A DNA stretch of 64,000 nucleotides from JAYFRE01 sp034926235 (GTDB taxonomy: Bacteria; Pseudomonadota; Alphaproteobacteria; Rhodospirillales; Magnetospirillaceae): NCBI GenBank assembly GCA_034926235.1, contig JAYFRE010000011.1, positions 1 through 64,000 on the forward strand, given 5' to 3'. How positions within the stretch are numbered: position 1 is the stretch's first letter; every line of letters begins with the position of its first letter. Below the pieces are notes generated by a model, which worked only from the letters and a program-made list of their open reading frames with translations, was not told the DNA's origin and searched no databases. The position numbers were made by a program, and so were the translations under genes. Positions 54,144 through 62,964 of this stretch are shown here, piece after piece.

Positions 54144-54689
54144 TCAGAAATCGATTTGCATCCAAATCACGGCCAGCGCGACGCACCCGGCGGCGCAGCC
54201 CGATACCCACTCGGCAACCTCGTTCCGGTCAGCCTCGACCCGACGCCCGATCCAATAGCTCGCCGGCCACAGCACGGCCAACGCCAGCGCGCCGGGGCCG
54301 GTCGGCAGTCCGATCAACAGCCCTTTGACGCCCATCACGGCCCAGCTGTAGGCGGGCCGGGAAATATCCCAACCGACTGCCTGCCAGATCGGCCGGATGA
54401 TCAATTCCAGCCGCTCGATCCGGTTCGGATCGCGCGGGCTGTCGTAGCCGCGCATCCCGTAAACGGTGCCGTGTCCGACTGCGTAGGCCGTCGCCGTCAC
54501 AGCCCAGCCGATCAACCCGACGACAGGCGATCCGGTCAACAGGTAGGCGGCCGCCCCGAACGGCGCGCCGAACAGAATTTTGAGCGGCAGCTTCGGAAAA
54601 TCCGGCCACAGCCCGCCGCCGTGGAGCCGCGCGACGAGGGCCAGAATCAGCGGCAACAGCGCCAGCACCGGCAGCGTCCAGGCGGTCAC
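54144..54689 (-). CDS. Phage membrane protein (possible holin-like)
   Basis: About 181 aa from the GTG at 54689, which overlaps the stop of the tail fibre assembly gene (GTGA). It has four to six hydrophobic stretches, the first LPVLALLPLILALVARLH, and Gly/Trp-rich loops. No known domain. Phage membrane proteins at this position can serve as holins or lipid-modifying helpers, but the size is larger than usual holins. Function unknown. Confidence 0.6.
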   Translation of the reverse strand: MTAWTLPVLALLPLILALVARLHGGGLWPDFPKLPLKILFGAPFGAAAYLLTGSPVVGLIGWAVTATAYAVGHGTVYGMRGYDSPRDPNRIERLELIIRPIWQAVGWDISRPAYSWAVMGVKGLLIGLPTGPGALALAVLWPASYWIGRRVEADRNEVAEWVSGCAAGCVALAVIWMQIDF

Positions 54690-55102
54690 GATTCGGCCCC
54701 CGGAGCCTCGGGCCACACCGGGTTGGCCGGATCGACGGTGGTCGCCGGCAGATCGCGCAGTTCCTGGGCGTAGACCGCCCAGGCCGTCGCCTGCTCGGCG
54801 GTCAGGGTGGTAGGCAGGCCGAAACCCGCCTGATTACGGTGCCGGTCCAGGACCGCCAGCGCCTCGTACAGCCGGGCGTTCCGCTCCCAGCGCAGTTTCT
54901 CGGCGGCTGTCGGTTCGGGGGGCAACTCGGGTTCGCGCGGTTTTGGGGGATCACAGACGGCCAGTGCGCCGTCCGCGACCGTCACAATCTGTCCGGCTAA
55001 AATCCCGTCCAGCGCAGCACTGTATTCGGCCTCGGTAATTTCGATCCCGCCAGCGATAGGGGCGCGCGAAATCACGCCGTCTCCTGCGAAAAATTTGCTC
55101 AT
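54686..55102 (-). CDS. Tail fibre assembly protein
   Basis: 138 aa, matching the caudovirales tail fibre assembly family: a variable N-terminal part, an acidic/proline stretch (PPKPREPELPPEPTAAEK), then a helical C-terminus with WAVYAQELRDLPATT, the conserved 'W..Y...LR.LP' ending of such chaperones. The gene directly follows the tail fibre gene, 1-bp overlap at 55102. It aids fibre trimer folding. Confidence 0.85.
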   Translation of the reverse strand: MSKFFAGDGVISRAPIAGGIEITEAEYSAALDGILAGQIVTVADGALAVCDPPKPREPELPPEPTAAEKLRWERNARLYEALAVLDRHRNQAGFGLPTTLTAEQATAWAVYAQELRDLPATTVDPANPVWPEAPGAES

Positions 55103-56130
55103 CAGAAAATCCTCAGATAATAGGTGGCCGAGATATTCCGGGGGCGGTTTTCGTCGGCGGTCGGGACGACGCGAGACGCGTCGAAAACAAATTGCGCCCC
55201 CAAGCCGCCAGTAACTGACTGGTTTCCCAGGGACTGCACTGAGCTGGTTTTAAACGCCCCGGTGCTGGTAACGGCGGACGGCTCCTTAAAACCACCAGAA
55301 ATTTCTCCTGTGATATTCCTGATTGCGTCCCCCTCAATCACGCCGCTCTCGCCACCGCGCAAAAACCGGCGCTCGGTATTGATCAGGTGGATTGTCTGCC
55401 CGTGGAGCGGACTATCCGCCAGCGCGATCGCTGCCGTTGCCGTGATATCGGGCGCGGTGCCGGAAACGCTCTCGCCCGACAGCAGCCCTGAATTATAACT
55501 ATCCCCAGCCGTCAATTTGATAAACCGGGGGCCGTTTGGATCGGTCGGAGGGGTTTCTGTTCCGGGCAGGTGGTCCCAAATCCCGAACGGCTCACCGATC
55601 GCGCGGCCGGCCCATTTGTCTACCGTGAGGCTGGCCAGATCGGCGGGCGAGACGGTTTTGTCCGTCGCGGTTTTCGCCGCGATATCCTCCGCCGTCGCCC
55701 GCAGGCTGATGCCGGCGATTTCCGTGGTGGCGATCGGAACCGAGGCCTTGGTTTTTTCCCAATATTCGGGATTTTCTGCCGGGGATTTAGGGCCGACCTC
55801 GGGCACGTCCGGGCCGGACGGCTGTAGCGCGGCATAGCCGACGCCGTCGACCGCGACCGACCAGCCGGTCAGATAATTCAGCCCTGCCTGCCACGGATAA
55901 ACGCCGCCCGACTGCAGGAAAAACAGGTGTTTTGTGATCAGCGCGTTGACCGCATTGAAAAATTCGCGCTGCGGCGCGACGCCGCCCGCTTCCAGGGGCA
56001 GGCCGGTCAGGACAGGCCAGCCCTGCGCATAGGATAAATCGCCCGTCCCGGTCGGGGTGTTGGCCGCGATCGGCAGCACGTCGCCGCCGATCGGGGACGG
56101 GAGGACATCAGGCGTCGACGGAATAGGCAT
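55102..56130 (-). CDS. Phage tail fibre protein
   Basis: 342 aa from the ATG at 56130, chosen for AAGGAG nine bases upstream; the frame extends to 56151. N-terminal region TPTGTGDLSYAQGWPVLTGL and a following FFNAVNALITKHLFF stretch are typical of short phage tail fibre N-termini that attach to the baseplate. The C-terminal part is beta-rich with many Gly and Ser (DAS, TPR). Likely the receptor-binding fibre. Its host target cannot be told from sequence. Confidence 0.75.
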   Translation of the reverse strand: MPIPSTPDVLPSPIGGDVLPIAANTPTGTGDLSYAQGWPVLTGLPLEAGGVAPQREFFNAVNALITKHLFFLQSGGVYPWQAGLNYLTGWSVAVDGVGYAALQPSGPDVPEVGPKSPAENPEYWEKTKASVPIATTEIAGISLRATAEDIAAKTATDKTVSPADLASLTVDKWAGRAIGEPFGIWDHLPGTETPPTDPNGPRFIKLTAGDSYNSGLLSGESVSGTAPDITATAAIALADSPLHGQTIHLINTERRFLRGGESGVIEGDAIRNITGEISGGFKEPSAVTSTGAFKTSSVQSLGNQSVTGGLGAQFVFDASRVVPTADENRPRNISATYYLRIF

Positions 56131-56767
56131 CTTCTGGCGCTCCTTTGACAAAATTACCCTGGCCGAACGGCTGCAGACCGGAGCCCGCGAACCCGAACGT
56201 TTCGGCTCGCTTGACCTGATAGACGTCGAACCCGACGCCCGCCGGTTTCGGCGGCACGTCGTCGCGCCGGATCAGCGCCGATTCGTAGGGTTTGAGATAG
56301 AAATCGAACAGGAACCGGATTTTCATCGTGCCGGTGCGGACCACCATCGCGGCCCCGCGATCCTCGAACATCGTGTGAATGATCGCGTTGAGGGAGCGCA
56401 TCGAGCCGTCCGAGATGTTGATCCCGGCCTTGAAAAAAATCAGTTTCCGATAGGGCTCGTCGGAGAGCGAGAACGCGCTACCCGCCTGATCCAAAACGAA
56501 CGATCCCTGGCCGAAGGGCTGCAGGCCGGAACCCTGAAACCCGAACGTCCGCGACGACTGCTCGACGCCGATGGTCCGCTCGATGTCCACGATCTTGCCC
56601 CAGACGTCCAGGCCCCAATCCCTGGCCTGCCGGGGATCGAAAACAGCCTGGTAAAACGCGTCGATACCGGCCTCTGGATCCACGCGGGCATCGAACGCCT
56701 CGATCAGCGCCAGCAGGCGCGGGCTGTTGGCGTATTGGGAGAGGATGGTTTCCCGCCAGTTTTTCAC
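56108..56767 (-). CDS. Baseplate protein, DUF2612 (Mu gp48-like)
   Basis: 219 aa. DUF2612-type baseplate wedge protein: WRETILSQYANSPRLLALI at the start, DVWGKIVDIERTIGV, and RKLIFFKAGINISDGSMRSL. A 17-residue motif occurs twice, FGFQGSGLQPFGQGSFV (about 75-91) and FGFAGSGLQPFGQGNFV (about 190-206). It overlaps the fibre gene start by 23 bp and the upstream baseplate J gene by 4 bp. It probably joins the wedge to the fibre. Confidence 0.82.
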   Translation of the reverse strand: MKNWRETILSQYANSPRLLALIEAFDARVDPEAGIDAFYQAVFDPRQARDWGLDVWGKIVDIERTIGVEQSSRTFGFQGSGLQPFGQGSFVLDQAGSAFSLSDEPYRKLIFFKAGINISDGSMRSLNAIIHTMFEDRGAAMVVRTGTMKIRFLFDFYLKPYESALIRRDDVPPKPAGVGFDVYQVKRAETFGFAGSGLQPFGQGNFVKGAPEDAYSVDA

Positions 56768-58002
56768 GCTACCACCTCCACATCGATATCGGCGGCGGTC
56801 AGGGCGGGATATTGGCCGAGCGTGAGCGACACCAGATCGCCGAACGCGCCGCCCTCGGCCGCGATCTGGATCGTGAGCAGGTTCGCCGCTCCGGCGACCC
56901 TGGCTGGGCGGTAGAACCGGCTGGCGTAGATCTCGGTCCCGATCCTGGCGCGGCCGTCGGCGCTGTCGCTCTCCTCGGCCCCGTAGGGATAGGGCTCGCC
57001 CAGGAAATCGGCGAGGACGTTGGCGCGGACGCGGGCGACGATATCGGACGGCGTCGACGCGGTCAGGCGCAGCGGCACCTTGATTTCGACATCGAGGGCG
57101 GCCGGGCGCTGAAACCGGATCGTGTCGACCGCGCCGGTAACGGGGTCCGTATAAGTGACCGCCGTGTCGCCGTTATAGTCGCAGCCGCCCGACACGCTGT
57201 TATAGATCGCCTCGGCGATCGCCTGATCCTCCCCGCCCAGCACGGCGATATAGACGGAGTGCGGGGCCAGCTCGACGCCGCCGATCACGACCGGCGCGGA
57301 CGAGCGGTTCTGCCGCGCCTGCAGATCGATCACGCCGTCGATATTGCCGACCTCCGCATAGATCGAGGCCAGCATCGAGCGGCTGTTTTTCGCCACGGAC
57401 GCCCGGCGGCGCTCCTCAAGCGCGCGGCGTCCCTCGACGCTCTGCCCGGTCACCGCCGCCTGGGGGTTGTCGATCTCGTCCCAGCCGGGGATGGCGCGCA
57501 CGATCTGGGTAATAGCGTGCGCAGCCACGACCAGCGGGCCGGGCGACTCGGCTGCGAACGGCAGGGTGACGGTCCCGCCCGCGCCGATCACGCCGCCGGT
57601 CTGGCAGACGAACGTATTGCCGTCCTCGTCGCTCGCCAGCGCCGGTTCCGCGTTGCTGTCGCTGCCGGGGATCACGGTCCCGGCGCGGCCCCGGCAGACG
57701 CATTGCGCGACCGAGGCCCGCGCGGCCTGCCGGTCCAGGAAATAAATCGAGGCCAGCGCATCCTGAAACCGCCCCTCCGCCTGCGCCGGATCGAACTGAT
57801 TGGCGAGGTGCAGCAGCTGCGCGTTCTTGTCCTGGACGATCGCGGTTTCCGAGACGATCAACTGCCCCTGCGGCGTGGCGTCGTCGGCGTTGAGCTGATT
57901 GCCGAACGCCGCCTGCCAGTCGGCGGCGACGGCGGCCTTGACGGCAGCGCTCTCCGGCGCGGCCGGGCCGGTGGCGGTGAATTCCAGATCAGACGACGAC
58001 AT
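56764..58002 (-). CDS. Baseplate J-like protein (Mu gp47-like)
   Basis: 412 aa from the ATG at 58002; the frame extends upstream only as an overlap of gp46. The domain is Baseplate_J: N-terminal GQLIVSETAIVQDKNAQLL, GRFQDALASIYFLDRQAARA, a Cys pair CVCRGRAG, and GRRALEERRRASVAKNSRSM. It forms the wedge ring that holds the baseplate together. It overlaps gp46 by 14 bp and DUF2612 by 4 bp. Confidence 0.9.
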   Translation of the reverse strand: MSSSDLEFTATGPAAPESAAVKAAVAADWQAAFGNQLNADDATPQGQLIVSETAIVQDKNAQLLHLANQFDPAQAEGRFQDALASIYFLDRQAARASVAQCVCRGRAGTVIPGSDSNAEPALASDEDGNTFVCQTGGVIGAGGTVTLPFAAESPGPLVVAAHAITQIVRAIPGWDEIDNPQAAVTGQSVEGRRALEERRRASVAKNSRSMLASIYAEVGNIDGVIDLQARQNRSSAPVVIGGVELAPHSVYIAVLGGEDQAIAEAIYNSVSGGCDYNGDTAVTYTDPVTGAVDTIRFQRPAALDVEIKVPLRLTASTPSDIVARVRANVLADFLGEPYPYGAEESDSADGRARIGTEIYASRFYRPARVAGAANLLTIQIAAEGGAFGDLVSLTLGQYPALTAADIDVEVVA

Positions 58003-58336
58003 CGACAACCTCCCCCTCGTCCGTGGTGACGCGGATCCGGCCCGAGAGACTGCGCCCGTCGAACCCGACCAGGGTGGCGACGGCGGCCGAAACCTCCGCC
58101 TGAGTGCCGGCCTCGGTTTCCAGATACTGGCGGATGACGATTTCGGGCGGCGTGTCGCCGAAAATCTGATCCAGATAGGGAATGCCGCGCGTTGTGTCGT
58201 ACCAGCACTCGCCCCGGAACGTCCGGCAGGCCGTCGCAACGTCCTGGGCGGCTCGGGGCGCGCCCTCGACCGTGGCCAGCCCCCCGGATTGGGTCAGATC
58301 GAGATCCCATTTTTCGGTCAGAGACAGGCTCTTCAT
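57989..58336 (-). CDS. Baseplate protein gp46 / GPW_gp25-like
   Basis: 115 aa. A small wedge subunit with the pattern of GP46 family: WDLDLTQSGGLATVEGAP, RTFRGECWYDTTRGIPYLDQ, and GRIRVTTDEGEVVDVVV. The equivalent in T4 is gp25, which nucleates sheath assembly. Start overlaps the spike stop by 4 bp. Confidence 0.88.
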   Translation of the reverse strand: MKSLSLTEKWDLDLTQSGGLATVEGAPRAAQDVATACRTFRGECWYDTTRGIPYLDQIFGDTPPEIVIRQYLETEAGTQAEVSAAVATLVGFDGRSLSGRIRVTTDEGEVVDVVV

Positions 58337-59049
58337 ACCGGCCCTCCGCTAGTGCCGCCGCCGGGCGTGACGTTCTTATGGGCGTGCGTGTCGAGGGTGA
58401 TCCCGTTGCTGGAAATCTCGCCGCCGGTGTTGGTCACGCCGCCCGAGAATCGCGCCGGGCCGTCCTGGCCTTGCGCGGTGCCGGTCCAGGTCAGGTTGCC
58501 GTTGATCAGCACATCGGCGTTGATCGTGCATCCCGCCTCGGCGGTGACAACCGTCCGCTCGCCGTGCATGTCCAGGCTGGCCACGCCCTCGATGCGGATC
58601 CCGTCGTCGGCGATCAGGATGTAGCGTTCGGCGGCATCGTTGAGGAACCCGCCCAGATACCAGCCGTCGGCGGCGTCCATGAAGCGCGGACTGCCCGGCT
58701 GGGCGGTCTGGCGGGTGGCGGCAACGACCGAGCAATCCCGGTCCGCGAACACCGACAGCCCGATATCCCCGATCTGGGGATTGACCACGACGGCGTTTTT
58801 ACCGCCCTGGATGCGCAGAAACGGCTGGTGATAGAGCCGAGACGGCGCGTGCGTCTGCCCCTCGCCATCGACTTGGCGCAGCAACGGCAGCACATCGACA
58901 TAGCCGACCAGCCCTGTCGCCTGATCCTGATAGACCGCCACCACCCGGACCGGCGTCGCCGTGTGCAGCCGCTTCAGCAGCGCCTCGATGGCAAAATTCT
59001 GTGCGCTGTGCGGGTGGTTTCCCGTGGTCAGTTGCCGGTTACCCTGCAT
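58333..59049 (-). CDS. Tail spike / baseplate assembly protein (gp45, Gp138-type)
   Basis: 238 aa. N-terminal OB-fold (about 25-120) for the hub, followed by a beta-helix spike; the C-terminal part includes THAHKNVTPGGG, whose HxH binds iron at the needle apex in known phage spikes. INADVLINGNLTW and other stretches fit a beta-helix. It pierces the outer membrane on sheath contraction. Gene overlaps: 4 bp with gp46, 11 bp with hub. Confidence 0.85.
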   Translation of the reverse strand: MQGNRQLTTGNHPHSAQNFAIEALLKRLHTATPVRVVAVYQDQATGLVGYVDVLPLLRQVDGEGQTHAPSRLYHQPFLRIQGGKNAVVVNPQIGDIGLSVFADRDCSVVAATRQTAQPGSPRFMDAADGWYLGGFLNDAAERYILIADDGIRIEGVASLDMHGERTVVTAEAGCTINADVLINGNLTWTGTAQGQDGPARFSGGVTNTGGEISSNGITLDTHAHKNVTPGGGTSGGPV

Positions 59050-59896
59050 AAGCCGCCTCCACTGCCGTTTCCCATTTCGAGGCCCCCGGATAGGACGCCT
59101 GCAGGCTGTGGCGCAGGCTGGTGATTTTCCAGCGGCCCGCCGCCTTGGGTACGATCGTCTCGATCTCGACCACGCCGCCCTGGACGAGGCCGGGGGCGTA
59201 GAGCCCGCGCGCCGAAATCCCCTCCTTGGTAAATGTCGGATAGCCCAGAAGCCCGGTCTCTTTCGACCAGACGGTCGGGGCGGCGGCGCGCACGGCCGAG
59301 AACGGCTGAATCACCATTTCCGCATCGTCCAGGATCAGCTCGAAATTGCCCTGGCGCGCGATCGCCTGCGCCTTTTCGAGCGGCCCGCCATAGAGCGCGG
59401 GGTTGAGCAGGCTCCCGGACACGCCGTTATTCCGAAACGAGACGCCGATATCCTGCGCCAGCAGCGACATCAGCTGCTCGATCGGGGCCGCGCCGGAGCG
59501 CGTCGTCGGGCTCTGCGGCGTGACCGAGGCGACATAGCCGGTGATCGCCTCGATCCTGAACGCCACATCGGGCGCGGCGTTGAAATCCGGCCATGCGGAG
59601 ACGATGTCGCCGGAAAACGCCAGCGCCATGCCGCCCGCATCGTCCCCGGCATAGACCGCGATCTTGTTCGGCTCGACCTTCAGCGGGCGGAACGCCAGCG
59701 TGGTCGCCTGCTCCATATCGTCTAGGCCAATCCCCTTGATCGCCAGCTTGCAGCCGTTCTTGGCGGGCAAACCGGGCTTGTCTACGGCGCAATCGACGCC
59801 GAGGCCCCGGATCACCTTGGTATTGCCGCCGCCGGAAAACCGGCCCTGGGCCAGGGTGATGTGCACCTCGATCCGCTTTTCGCTGAAACTGGTCAC
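59039..59896 (-). CDS. Baseplate hub protein (Mu gp44-like)
   Basis: 285 aa from a GTG at 59896 that overlaps the plug gene stop (GTGA); the longer frame to 60442 is not real. It begins with TSFSEKRIEVHITLAQGRF and ends with LRHSLQASYPGASKWETA. Central segments such as IEQLMSLLAQDIGVSFR and GNFELILDDAEMVIQPF match phage hub/late-control proteins. The hub is the base to which the spike docks. Confidence 0.8.
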   Translation of the reverse strand: MTSFSEKRIEVHITLAQGRFSGGGNTKVIRGLGVDCAVDKPGLPAKNGCKLAIKGIGLDDMEQATTLAFRPLKVEPNKIAVYAGDDAGGMALAFSGDIVSAWPDFNAAPDVAFRIEAITGYVASVTPQSPTTRSGAAPIEQLMSLLAQDIGVSFRNNGVSGSLLNPALYGGPLEKAQAIARQGNFELILDDAEMVIQPFSAVRAAAPTVWSKETGLLGYPTFTKEGISARGLYAPGLVQGGVVEIETIVPKAAGRWKITSLRHSLQASYPGASKWETAVEAAYAG

Positions 59897-60225
59897 GCGA
59901 GCCCCCTTTGCTGCAGGGCGGCGGGCCAGGATTCGGAATGGGCGAGGTAGAACAGCGGCCAGCGGTCCCCCAGCCCCTCGGCGCGTGGATCCTCGACCCC
60001 CTGCATGTCGCAGAAGAACAGCTCGCCGCCGAACGCCAGATAGGCGTAGCTCTTGAGGCTGACCAGATTGCGGCAGATCACCCCGCGCCAGATCGAGACG
60101 CCGCCGACGTCCAGATCCGAATAGAGCGCGTCGCCGCGCTGATAGAGGCCGATCTGGCAGTCCTGATTGCCCAGCACGATCTGGAATGTCTGGGCGGGCG
60201 TGGCCAGCAGGGGGAGCGCGATCAT
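59893..60225 (-). CDS. Baseplate plug protein (DUF6983-like)
   Basis: 110 aa from the ATG at 60225, which overlaps the stop of the Dit-like gene (ATGA). Sequence IALPLLATPAQTFQIVLGNQ, YSDLDVGGVSIWRGVICRNL, YAYLAFGGELFFCDMQGVED fits the small baseplate plug family that closes the tail tube end. The assignment is by general family resemblance and position. Confidence 0.7.
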   Translation of the reverse strand: MIALPLLATPAQTFQIVLGNQDCQIGLYQRGDALYSDLDVGGVSIWRGVICRNLVSLKSYAYLAFGGELFFCDMQGVEDPRAEGLGDRWPLFYLAHSESWPAALQQRGLA

Positions 60226-60767
60226 CCCAGCACCCCGTACAATGTTGAGGTTCGTTTGGTCTGCGTATCGGACGCATCGCTGCCCTGCTGTTTGCCGCGC
60301 GCGCGGGCCGAGGCGTCGCCTCCCTGCTTCGTCCGGCTGGCGGAAAGTGCAGCGTCCTGATAGGCGGGCGTGACCTGCCGGATTTCGACGATACCCAGCT
60401 CGGCGACCAGCCGATCGGCTCCGTCCTCGCGGCGGCGCGCATAGGCGACGGACACGATATTGGCCGAGGGGTACACCTTGTCCGGCGTCACGATCGAGAA
60501 CAGATCCAGCGACTCTTTGAGCGATTCGAGCGCGGCCACGAACCCGGACAGATCGCTGCCCGATTTCGCCATCCGTAACGAGACCAGATAGGGCGTCGCC
60601 ACCTTGTTGAACGAGGCGAACGAGCCTTCCTCGACCGGCTCGCCCGCGACCCGGCTTTCGCCGCGATAGTCGAGGCCGAGGAAGCTGTCGAATTCCAGCG
60701 CCACCCGGCCGTCCTTGTCGTGGATCGTCCAACTGCCCGACACGGCGGATTTCGGCAAAATCGCCAT
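60222..60767 (-). CDS. Dit-like phage tail/baseplate protein
   Basis: 181 aa from the ATG at 60767, one base after the tape measure stop. Residues AILPKSAVSGSWTIHDKDGR and FDSFLGLDYRGESRVAGEPV match the N-terminal domain of Dit-like tail proteins that link tail tube to baseplate. The C-terminus (SASRTKQGGDASARARGKQQ) is low-complexity. The frame open to 60968 lies inside tape measure and is disregarded. Confidence 0.75.
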   Translation of the reverse strand: MAILPKSAVSGSWTIHDKDGRVALEFDSFLGLDYRGESRVAGEPVEEGSFASFNKVATPYLVSLRMAKSGSDLSGFVAALESLKESLDLFSIVTPDKVYPSANIVSVAYARRREDGADRLVAELGIVEIRQVTPAYQDAALSASRTKQGGDASARARGKQQGSDASDTQTKRTSTLYGVLG

Positions 60768-60768
60768 C

Positions 60769-62349
60769 TCAATACCCCATCGCGTATTCGGCCTGCAGGG
60801 GCTCGGAGCGCAGTTCCTGGCCCAAATCGCGCGCGATCCCCTTTGCGTCCGTCGCCTGGGTCTCGATCTTGATTTCGCCGATATGCGTTTCCGCATTGAC
60901 GTTGCTCTGACGGTTGGCGACCGAGGGCGACATCCCGGCCGAGGGCGCGGGCGGCGGGCTCGGCGCACCGCCGAACCCGAAAAACCCCTTTACGGTCGCC
61001 AGGGCGTCACCGGCGGCCGCCGTGACCTTATCCTGGATCAGATTGCCCAGGCTCGCGAACAGCCCGAGGATCCAATCGAACAGCGCCACCAGCATCGCCC
61101 GGATCGCGCCCGCCCAGCCTCCCAGCATCCCCAGCGCGCCATCGAGCATCTGGCCGAAACCGGCCTGGATCTGCGCGGCGTCGCCCTTGAAAATTCCCTT
61201 GATCGCGGTCCAGACGCCCGCCCACAGGGTTTTGAACGCCTCCCAGATCGGGCCGATATAGGCCCACAGCGCCGCCACGCCGTCCCTGATGACGGCGAAC
61301 GCCTCTGACGCGGCCTGCCACAGCCCCCCGAACGCGGACTGCCCACCCTCGGACCACGCCAGAAAATCATCGATCAGCAGACCGATCGCGCCCGCCAGCA
61401 GACCGATCACGGCGACGGCCAGCAATAGCGGCAACCACGCCGCCAGATTGGCCGCCGCGACCCGGTACAAAGCGGGCAATAGCCGGGCGGTCAGCAACAC
61501 CGCGAACGCCCCGAAAAACGCCAGAATGAATCCCTCGTTCTGGCGGACCCAGACGGCTACGGCAGTCAGGCGTTCGGCCAGCCATTGCAGGGCGGGCAGC
61601 GCGGCCCGCACCAGCACGCCGACGATCGATTCGATCGATTTGCCCAGATAGCCGATTGCCGCACGGGCCTTGACCGCCGCCTCGGTGTCGGCCTTGGTCA
61701 GCAGGCCCAATTCTTTCTGCTTGGCCAGCAGGACCTCGATTTCGGCGGAACCCTTTTGCAGCAATGCGATAATGGCCGGATCGAACGACAACTGCATCCC
61801 GTAGCCAGCCGCCTGCTGTGCGGGCAGTTTGTTGAATGCGTCCGCCAGATCCAGGAACACCGCCTCGGTGTCCCTGGCCTTGCCACTGGCATCGGTCAGC
61901 CGCACCCCGATTTCCTTGGAAATCTCTTTCAGAGGCCCGGAATCGAATTTGAGCGCATCGGTGATGTAATCCGACATATCGCGGAACGTATTGCCGATCT
62001 CGTCGCCCTCGGTCCCGGCCAGTTCGGCCACGCCGCGCCATTGCTGGAACCGCTCGACGCTCATCCCCAGGCTGGCGGACGTCCGGTCGATCGAGGCGGC
62101 CAGTTCCAGATAGTTGGACACCGCCGACTTGGCCATCGCCAGCCCGCCCAGCAGCGCCACCGTCTTGCCCAGGACGCCGACCAGCTGGCGCACACCGCCC
62201 GAGGCGTTATCCGCGCCCTGTTTGATCTGCTCGCCCGCCTTGCGGCCGCCCTGACCCGCATCGTCCAGGCCGCGCTTGGTCTTATCCAGCTCGGTTTTCA
62301 GGCCGGAGCGGTTCAGGACCAGCTTTATGACCAGTTCACGGACGTTCAT
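60769..62349 (-). CDS. Phage tail tape measure protein
   Basis: 526 aa. It sets tail length and serves in DNA ejection. N-terminal coiled-coil region (LKTELDKTKRGLDDAGQGGR), a TMP core with QWRGVAELAGTEGDEIGN, hydrophobic segments in the middle (residues about 290-350, FGAFAVLLTARLLPALYR and LPLLLAVAVIGLLAGAIGLL), and a Gly/Pro-rich tail (FGFGGAPSPPPAPSAG). A small tape measure predicts a short tail. The start overlaps the frameshift extension gene by 14 bp. Confidence 0.9.
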   Translation of the reverse strand: MNVRELVIKLVLNRSGLKTELDKTKRGLDDAGQGGRKAGEQIKQGADNASGGVRQLVGVLGKTVALLGGLAMAKSAVSNYLELAASIDRTSASLGMSVERFQQWRGVAELAGTEGDEIGNTFRDMSDYITDALKFDSGPLKEISKEIGVRLTDASGKARDTEAVFLDLADAFNKLPAQQAAGYGMQLSFDPAIIALLQKGSAEIEVLLAKQKELGLLTKADTEAAVKARAAIGYLGKSIESIVGVLVRAALPALQWLAERLTAVAVWVRQNEGFILAFFGAFAVLLTARLLPALYRVAAANLAAWLPLLLAVAVIGLLAGAIGLLIDDFLAWSEGGQSAFGGLWQAASEAFAVIRDGVAALWAYIGPIWEAFKTLWAGVWTAIKGIFKGDAAQIQAGFGQMLDGALGMLGGWAGAIRAMLVALFDWILGLFASLGNLIQDKVTAAAGDALATVKGFFGFGGAPSPPPAPSAGMSPSVANRQSNVNAETHIGEIKIETQATDAKGIARDLGQELRSEPLQAEYAMGY

Positions 62350-62566
62350 TGCGGGCCTTTTCGATTGCGCGGCGTTCGTTTTCGCGGTCGACCATGACGA
62401 TCTCGAGCAGGGTCCAGGCGTCTTCCAGCCCGTAATCCCGGTCCAGTTCGATCAATGTGGCCAGCCGCGCGCTCACGATCACCCCGATCAGACGCGAGCA
62501 GTTTTGATATTCGGCGACACCATCTGCAGCAGGCTGCTCAAGCCCGAGCGGGCGGCGTCGGCGGAA
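62336..62566 (-). CDS. Tail assembly chaperone -1 frameshift extension (gpGT-like)
   Basis: A second frame open from a slippery site to a TGA at 62336-62338. From a -1 slip at 62566 it would add about 76 aa including DGVAEYQNCSRLIGVIVS, LATLIELDRDYGLEDAWTLL and EIVMVDRENERRAIEKAR, which look like real tail-chaperone sequence. In phage lambda and most long-tailed phages the G/GT pair arises this way. A GTG at 62482 could be an independent start. Total fusion is about 206 aa. Confidence 0.7.
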   Translation of the reverse strand, partial: FRRRRPLGLEQPAADGVAEYQNCSRLIGVIVSARLATLIELDRDYGLEDAWTLLEIVMVDRENERRAIEKARNERP

Positions 62567-62955
62567 AAACCCACATGGAGCGCCAGGACCTCCATGCGTA
62601 GGCGCATCAGCGTCGTCGGCTCTTCGACATAGGAATCAACCGTCTCGGCGCGGAGGCGCATTTTTGCGCCGCCCTCGGTGACGATTTCCGCGCAGCCCAG
62701 CAGCTCGTCATAGAGCGGGAGCAGCTTTTCCCAATCCAGGCCGGAGAATTTGATATCGCCCATCACCTGGGCGAACCCCGCCATGCCGGTCGCCGGATCC
62801 GGCAGGTTCGGGACGTCGATCCCGCCGACCAGCGCGCACAGCGCCCGCGCGGCCCATCCCTCCGCCTTGGACGCGCCCATTTCGGTGAGCAGGAACCGCT
62901 TGCCCCGGTCCCGGTTGTCGCTGTCGATGACGATTTCGGTTGTTTTTCGCGCCAT
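62488..62955 (-). CDS. Tail assembly chaperone
   Basis: 155 aa. Placed between the tube and tape measure genes, where tail chaperones lie. Helical, with EMGASKAEGWAARALCALVG and LDWEKLLPLYDELLGCAEIV, matching the phage tail assembly chaperone family. Together with its frameshifted form it coats the tape measure during tail building. The start follows the tube stop by 9 bp. Confidence 0.85.
   Translation of the reverse strand: MARKTTEIVIDSDNRDRGKRFLLTEMGASKAEGWAARALCALVGGIDVPNLPDPATGMAGFAQVMGDIKFSGLDWEKLLPLYDELLGCAEIVTEGGAKMRLRAETVDSYVEEPTTLMRLRMEVLALHVGFSADAARSGLSSLLQMVSPNIKTARV
62566..62572 (-). promoter_or_regulatory. -1 ribosomal slippery heptamer
   Basis: G-GGT-TTT in the zero frame (codons GGT 62571-62569, TTT 62568-62566), an XXXYYYZ site. 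Slipping back one base enters the extension frame, which is open to 62336. It lies 78 nt before the zero-frame stop. No pseudoknot was worked out. Confidence 0.6.
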
Positions 62956-62964
62956 GATTGCTCC

